From contig JAQFWX010000014.1 of assembly GCA_027605045.1 (NCBI GenBank), positions 1,113,391 through 1,177,390 of the forward strand: a DNA stretch of 64,000 nucleotides, given 5' to 3'. The notes beneath the pieces were generated by a model. It saw nothing but the letters and a program-made list of their open reading frames with translations. It was not told where the DNA came from and did not search any database. A program made the translations under genes and the position numbers. This stretch comes from Phallus indusiatus. Its lineage: Eukaryota; Basidiomycota; Agaricomycetes; Phallales; Phallaceae. Below are positions 61,160 to 64,000 of the stretch, in pieces; position 1 is the stretch's first letter; the number at the start of each line of letters is the position of its first letter.

Positions 61160-62109
61160 TGTGGCAGGAGCGTTGTTTTGCTTTACAAAGAAGATCAAGG
61201 ACACTCGTTCACGTGGAAATTGCTAATTTAGGATAGCAAGAATATTTAAGTTATGGAATTTGATATGAACAGAAACGCCATCAGGGCGAGATTGTAGTCG
61301 TGCATGTAGGCATGGAAGCCAGAATTTTTTGTAACAAGCTTCGTGATAAATTTATATATTTAGGTCAGTAAGTAAATACAGCTGATCACATATCTATTCT
61401 CATACCTATATCATCGACGATGGAGTCCGCACCATAAGACAAGCAAGTTGATGAACTCGAGCAGTAAAAGGCTTTGTTCTGCTATCATCGACGAGACGAA
61501 TTCGGGATTTGTAGGCATACCCGTCTTGCCGCGGTGCATCCGTCTATTGGGGATATGAAATGTCTTAGGGCCAGTAATTTGCCAAGCCCAAAAGATGCAA
61601 ACAAGATGGATGCTAAATGGATGGCGTTGGATCGGGATATCGTGTTATCAACATCGCAAGGACGACAAATGTGGATTCTCAGTAGATATGGACGATGGCC
61701 TGTTGAAGCGGAGTAGTCCTCGAACTCTATCTAGACGTTCTAGCCGCACCGGGCTGAGTCTGTGTGCTGCGAGCCTGCGATGGCTGAGAAGAAAGTCAAA
61801 GTTCTACCAACGCGCCCACAAGAGTCCAGTCCAGTCGGTCACGGTGACCAGCGTGGTGTCACTTTCCTCCTGACGTTCACGTGTCCACTGTCGACCCCGG
61901 ACCGATCTCATCCTCCCAAAAATCTCTTTACGCTATCTCCCATACGAGGCAGAGTACAGCCATTGTATTGAAAAACGTTTGAAATTGCTATGTTAAAGAG
62001 CTGAAGCAATTACGCTACACGCCAAATTGTTGCCTGGACGTCTTCAGTTTGTGTATAAACGACACACTTACTCTCCACTTTCATTAACCATGCTCTCATA
62101 ACAACTCAC
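61160..62109. repeat. Unit spacer after SLGLI plus copy 3
   Basis: Matches 33240-34000 closely (including agacaagcaag-tgatgaactcgagcagt-like blocks) and 47250-48080. No conserved frame. Confidence 0.55.
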
Positions 62110-63060
62110 CTCTTCACATATTATGCCTCCAAAACGGAAAATAGACTCATACGCTGAAGCTTCGGGTCAAACGAAACGGGCTAGGCCGATAGTGACAGCG
62201 ACGGTTGATGACCGATAGTAACATAAAACCAAACGATACGTAACACCCAAAATCAGCTTTCGACGTGCCCACGACAATCAAATGGCCGGACGTATCACTG
62301 AATTCCAAACCAACCTCCTGGGGGTTCGAGAGTCGAGACCAAACGGGCAATTCCATTTTTCGCTTTAACGTTCGTTGGGAAATATTCATATTTGAATTCT
62401 CAACGGATTCAATTTAGCATGCAAGGCTTGGAAAAATCATGACAACATGACGTTGTCGACGAGTTCCTGCCTGGTCAAACCCTAATCACCGGACCTATCA
62501 CCACTATTCGCTCATTTCAAATAAAACCGATCATTGTTGTCGATGCTTTGGACGAAAGCAACAACCGCGCGGTCATTTGGAGATACTACTTTGATGGTGC
62601 CTTTAAATCTGACTAATCATTGTACAGTACTTCTTCAGGCGAAAAGATATAGAACCTATGTTTGTCCGCAGTATGATCAAAAATACAGCCTATTTTATAA
62701 TCAAGTCCTCCAGGACCCAATTGTTCTGTTGGAATGGAGATCGTTTCCTGACGAAACACGGACGAGACCGAGGTTACGATGGAGTGGCACGGATTTTACT
62801 GAGAGCATCAATTCTGTATCTTATTGGTTGCATTGACTAAGAGAAGCTGCCAGTGGGCAAAACCGACACTACTCACTCTGCTACACAGGATCCGGACTTT
62901 GAACTTTCATTATATATGTAGCATTTTTCCTTGGGTCAGCATCTGTGACTGCGCTGTGTTCTATCAATATGTCAATGCAGCTATGAGCTCCACTGTTGGC
63001 ACTTGGCACTAAATATTCGCAATGAGCGTCCCCGATCTAGGGGTTGTAATACGATGGGTG
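62110..63060 (+). pseudogene. NLR-type (NACHT ATPase) remnant, copy 3
   Basis: Best preserved copy. It starts atg at 62123 with MPPKRKIDSYAEASGQTKRA, a basic N-terminus of the kind seen in mushroom NLRs, then a stop after VTATVDDR. Around 62480-62600 it reads GPITTIRSFQIKPIIVVDA followed by LDESNN, a good Walker B. The next stop follows within 20 codons. Later blocks match copies 1 and 2. Walker A and repeat domains are absent. Confidence 0.55.
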
Positions 63061-63427
63061 ACGTATGTATGAAACAGTTCTTTTTACGAATCTCGTGTTC
63101 GCATTGGTGCAGTGTGCATGACAGGCCAAAGCGAAGCATTAATCGCGTGATTCGATTTAATATTATACTAGTATATATAAAGTTACAATGAGCATACATA
63201 TTTTCTGGAGTTAAACAAAGTGTAGTAGCATTTGTGGTTAGTTGGAGAATCACTTGTGGTGATCAAAATTATAACATATTGCGTAAACATATAATTCGTA
63301 AATCGTTGATGCTCTCGAGGGGAAATACTATTACGCACGTCCCGATTTGAAGCAGTGTGGGATTCATGGCGAATGGGCATATATCACACTAATCTGACGT
63401 GGAGAGGGGATCAACATCATTCAAACA
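63061..63427. other. Spacer between NLR remnant 3 and SLGLI minus copy 3
   Basis: No gene recognised. It is the counterpart of 35.24-35.46 and 54.64-54.81 kb. Confidence 0.4.
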
Positions 63428-64000
63428 TCAATCAAACATCAATCCTAAGCCTCCAATTGCTTCAAAGTCAAAATTTGGGTTGTAGATCTCGCTTAAATTA
63501 TTATCCACCCGTTGGTTGACTGAAAAGCTTTGATGTATACTATCATCACTATCATCATTCTTTGAGTCGGAGCTGGAGTCATCATGTTGGAGGATATGAT
63601 CGTTGCTGCTGAGAGAAGGAAGCGGGATAGTTGAGATTGAAGGTGTAGGAGGCACGGGAAATTCATTATCACTGCCGATGGTTGTGTTTGCTGACGTTAC
63701 CTCGGAGTTGTTGTCTTCCGGCGCGATACTGCACTCTGTTGAGGATGTCGCGTCGGATGAGCCATCGTATGATTCAGAACTAGTGTTGGCAACGTTAACA
63801 GAAGCATCTGAGCCGTTCAAAGAGTATGGTGGGAGATGATTTCCAGGATAAGGTGGAAGAGGTGGAAGTTCGATAGACGTTGTTGAGACTCGTGATCTAA
63901 AACCGACTTAAAGGATATGAAATTTAATATCAGAGCGAAAAGTACCTTCTGGAATTAGGCTGTATTGGTGTAACTACCACTACGGAAGGGTTGGTTCGTC
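63428..64000 (-). CDS. SLGLI-family membrane protein, minus copy 3 (cut by window end)
   Basis: The tail exon (about 63894-63428) is complete: STTSIELPPLPPYPGNHLPP, then a serine/aspartate-rich acidic stretch, PPTPSISTIPLPSLSSNDHI, and the end IGGLGLMFD. After an intron (about 63895-63944) the R-R-T-N exon begins and runs off the window. The end is the most diverged of the family (GGLGLMFD versus GSLGLIFK), but the reading frame is intact. Confidence 0.65.

Larger units (their letters stand above)
59570..64000. repeat. Segmental repeat unit 3 (cut by window end)
   Basis: Carries the spacer element, SLGLI plus copy 3, its 3' spacer, NLR remnant 3 and SLGLI minus copy 3 in the same order as units 1 and 2. 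It lacks repeat X. It is closest to unit 1 over the SLGLI plus gene and its spacer. Confidence 0.65.

Noticed and set aside
1..64000. tRNA, rRNA or snRNA genes
   Set aside because: No A/B box pairs or snRNA signature motifs found by eye on either strand; a few ggttcga-like strings lack the rest of a tRNA.
1..64000. CRISPR arrays or bacterial-type operons
   Set aside because: No regularly spaced identical repeats; spliced genes show a fungal genome.

Overview
The window looks like genomic DNA of a filamentous basidiomycete, most likely an agaricomycete. Genes are interrupted by many short GT-AG introns of about 45-75 bp. The protein families are typical of mushrooms: OrdA-like tandem P450s, DUF6533 seven-helix membrane proteins and NACHT-type ATPase remnants. 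There are no operons, CRISPR arrays or recognisable tRNA/rRNA genes. Gene starts were placed at ATG codons, because several long open frames only begin at TTG or GTG and are really internal exons.

Left part (about 1-21 kb): a conserved housekeeping block. It holds VPS33 (minus), sphinganine C4-hydroxylase SUR2 (minus), a WDR7/rabconnectin-3-beta-like WD40 protein (minus), CDC43, the beta subunit of geranylgeranyltransferase I (plus, head-to-head with the WD40 gene, start codons only 75 bp apart), the mitochondrial AAA ATPase MSP1 (plus) and an SDR oxidoreductase (plus). Between them lie decayed or fast-evolving pieces: a TauD-like dioxygenase remnant next to VPS33, and two small single-helix membrane-protein genes that share a DVEA-PG motif.

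Middle (22-27.6 kb): two intact cytochrome P450 paralogues in tandem (period about 3.08 kb), separated by a broken copy of the gene family that dominates the rest of the window.

Right part (about 28.4-64 kb): a large repeated accessory region. I read it as two and a third diverged copies of a unit of about 15 kb (28.4-43.6, 43.9-59.4 and 59.6-64+ kb). A unit carries, in order, a decayed minus-strand repeat, a plus-strand gene of a new single-pass membrane-protein family, a NACHT/NLR-type remnant, a minus-strand gene of the same family, a long non-coding spacer, and DUF6533 seven-helix genes or remnants. I call the new family 'SLGLI' after its conserved C-terminal end (G-S-L-G-L-x-[LF]-x at the very C-terminus). 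Six copies keep open, consistently spliced frames (one cut by the window edge) and a seventh is broken, while the sequence around them has decayed. A TIR transposon and an LTR-like fragment sit in unit 1 only. A single-copy-type housekeeping gene, RNA polymerase III subunit RPC9/C17, sits inside unit 2 and carries an apparent frameshift.

The most noteworthy item is this SLGLI family. It has a short or variable ectodomain, a membrane-proximal C-[DE]-x-V-C motif, a transmembrane helix split by an intron, a basic R-R-T-N juxtamembrane motif, a Ser/Thr/Pro-rich tail with a conserved I-S-T-I-P-L-P core, and the fixed C-terminus. Copies occur as convergent pairs flanking NLR-type remnants. I do not recognise it as any described family; a role in surface recognition is inference only.
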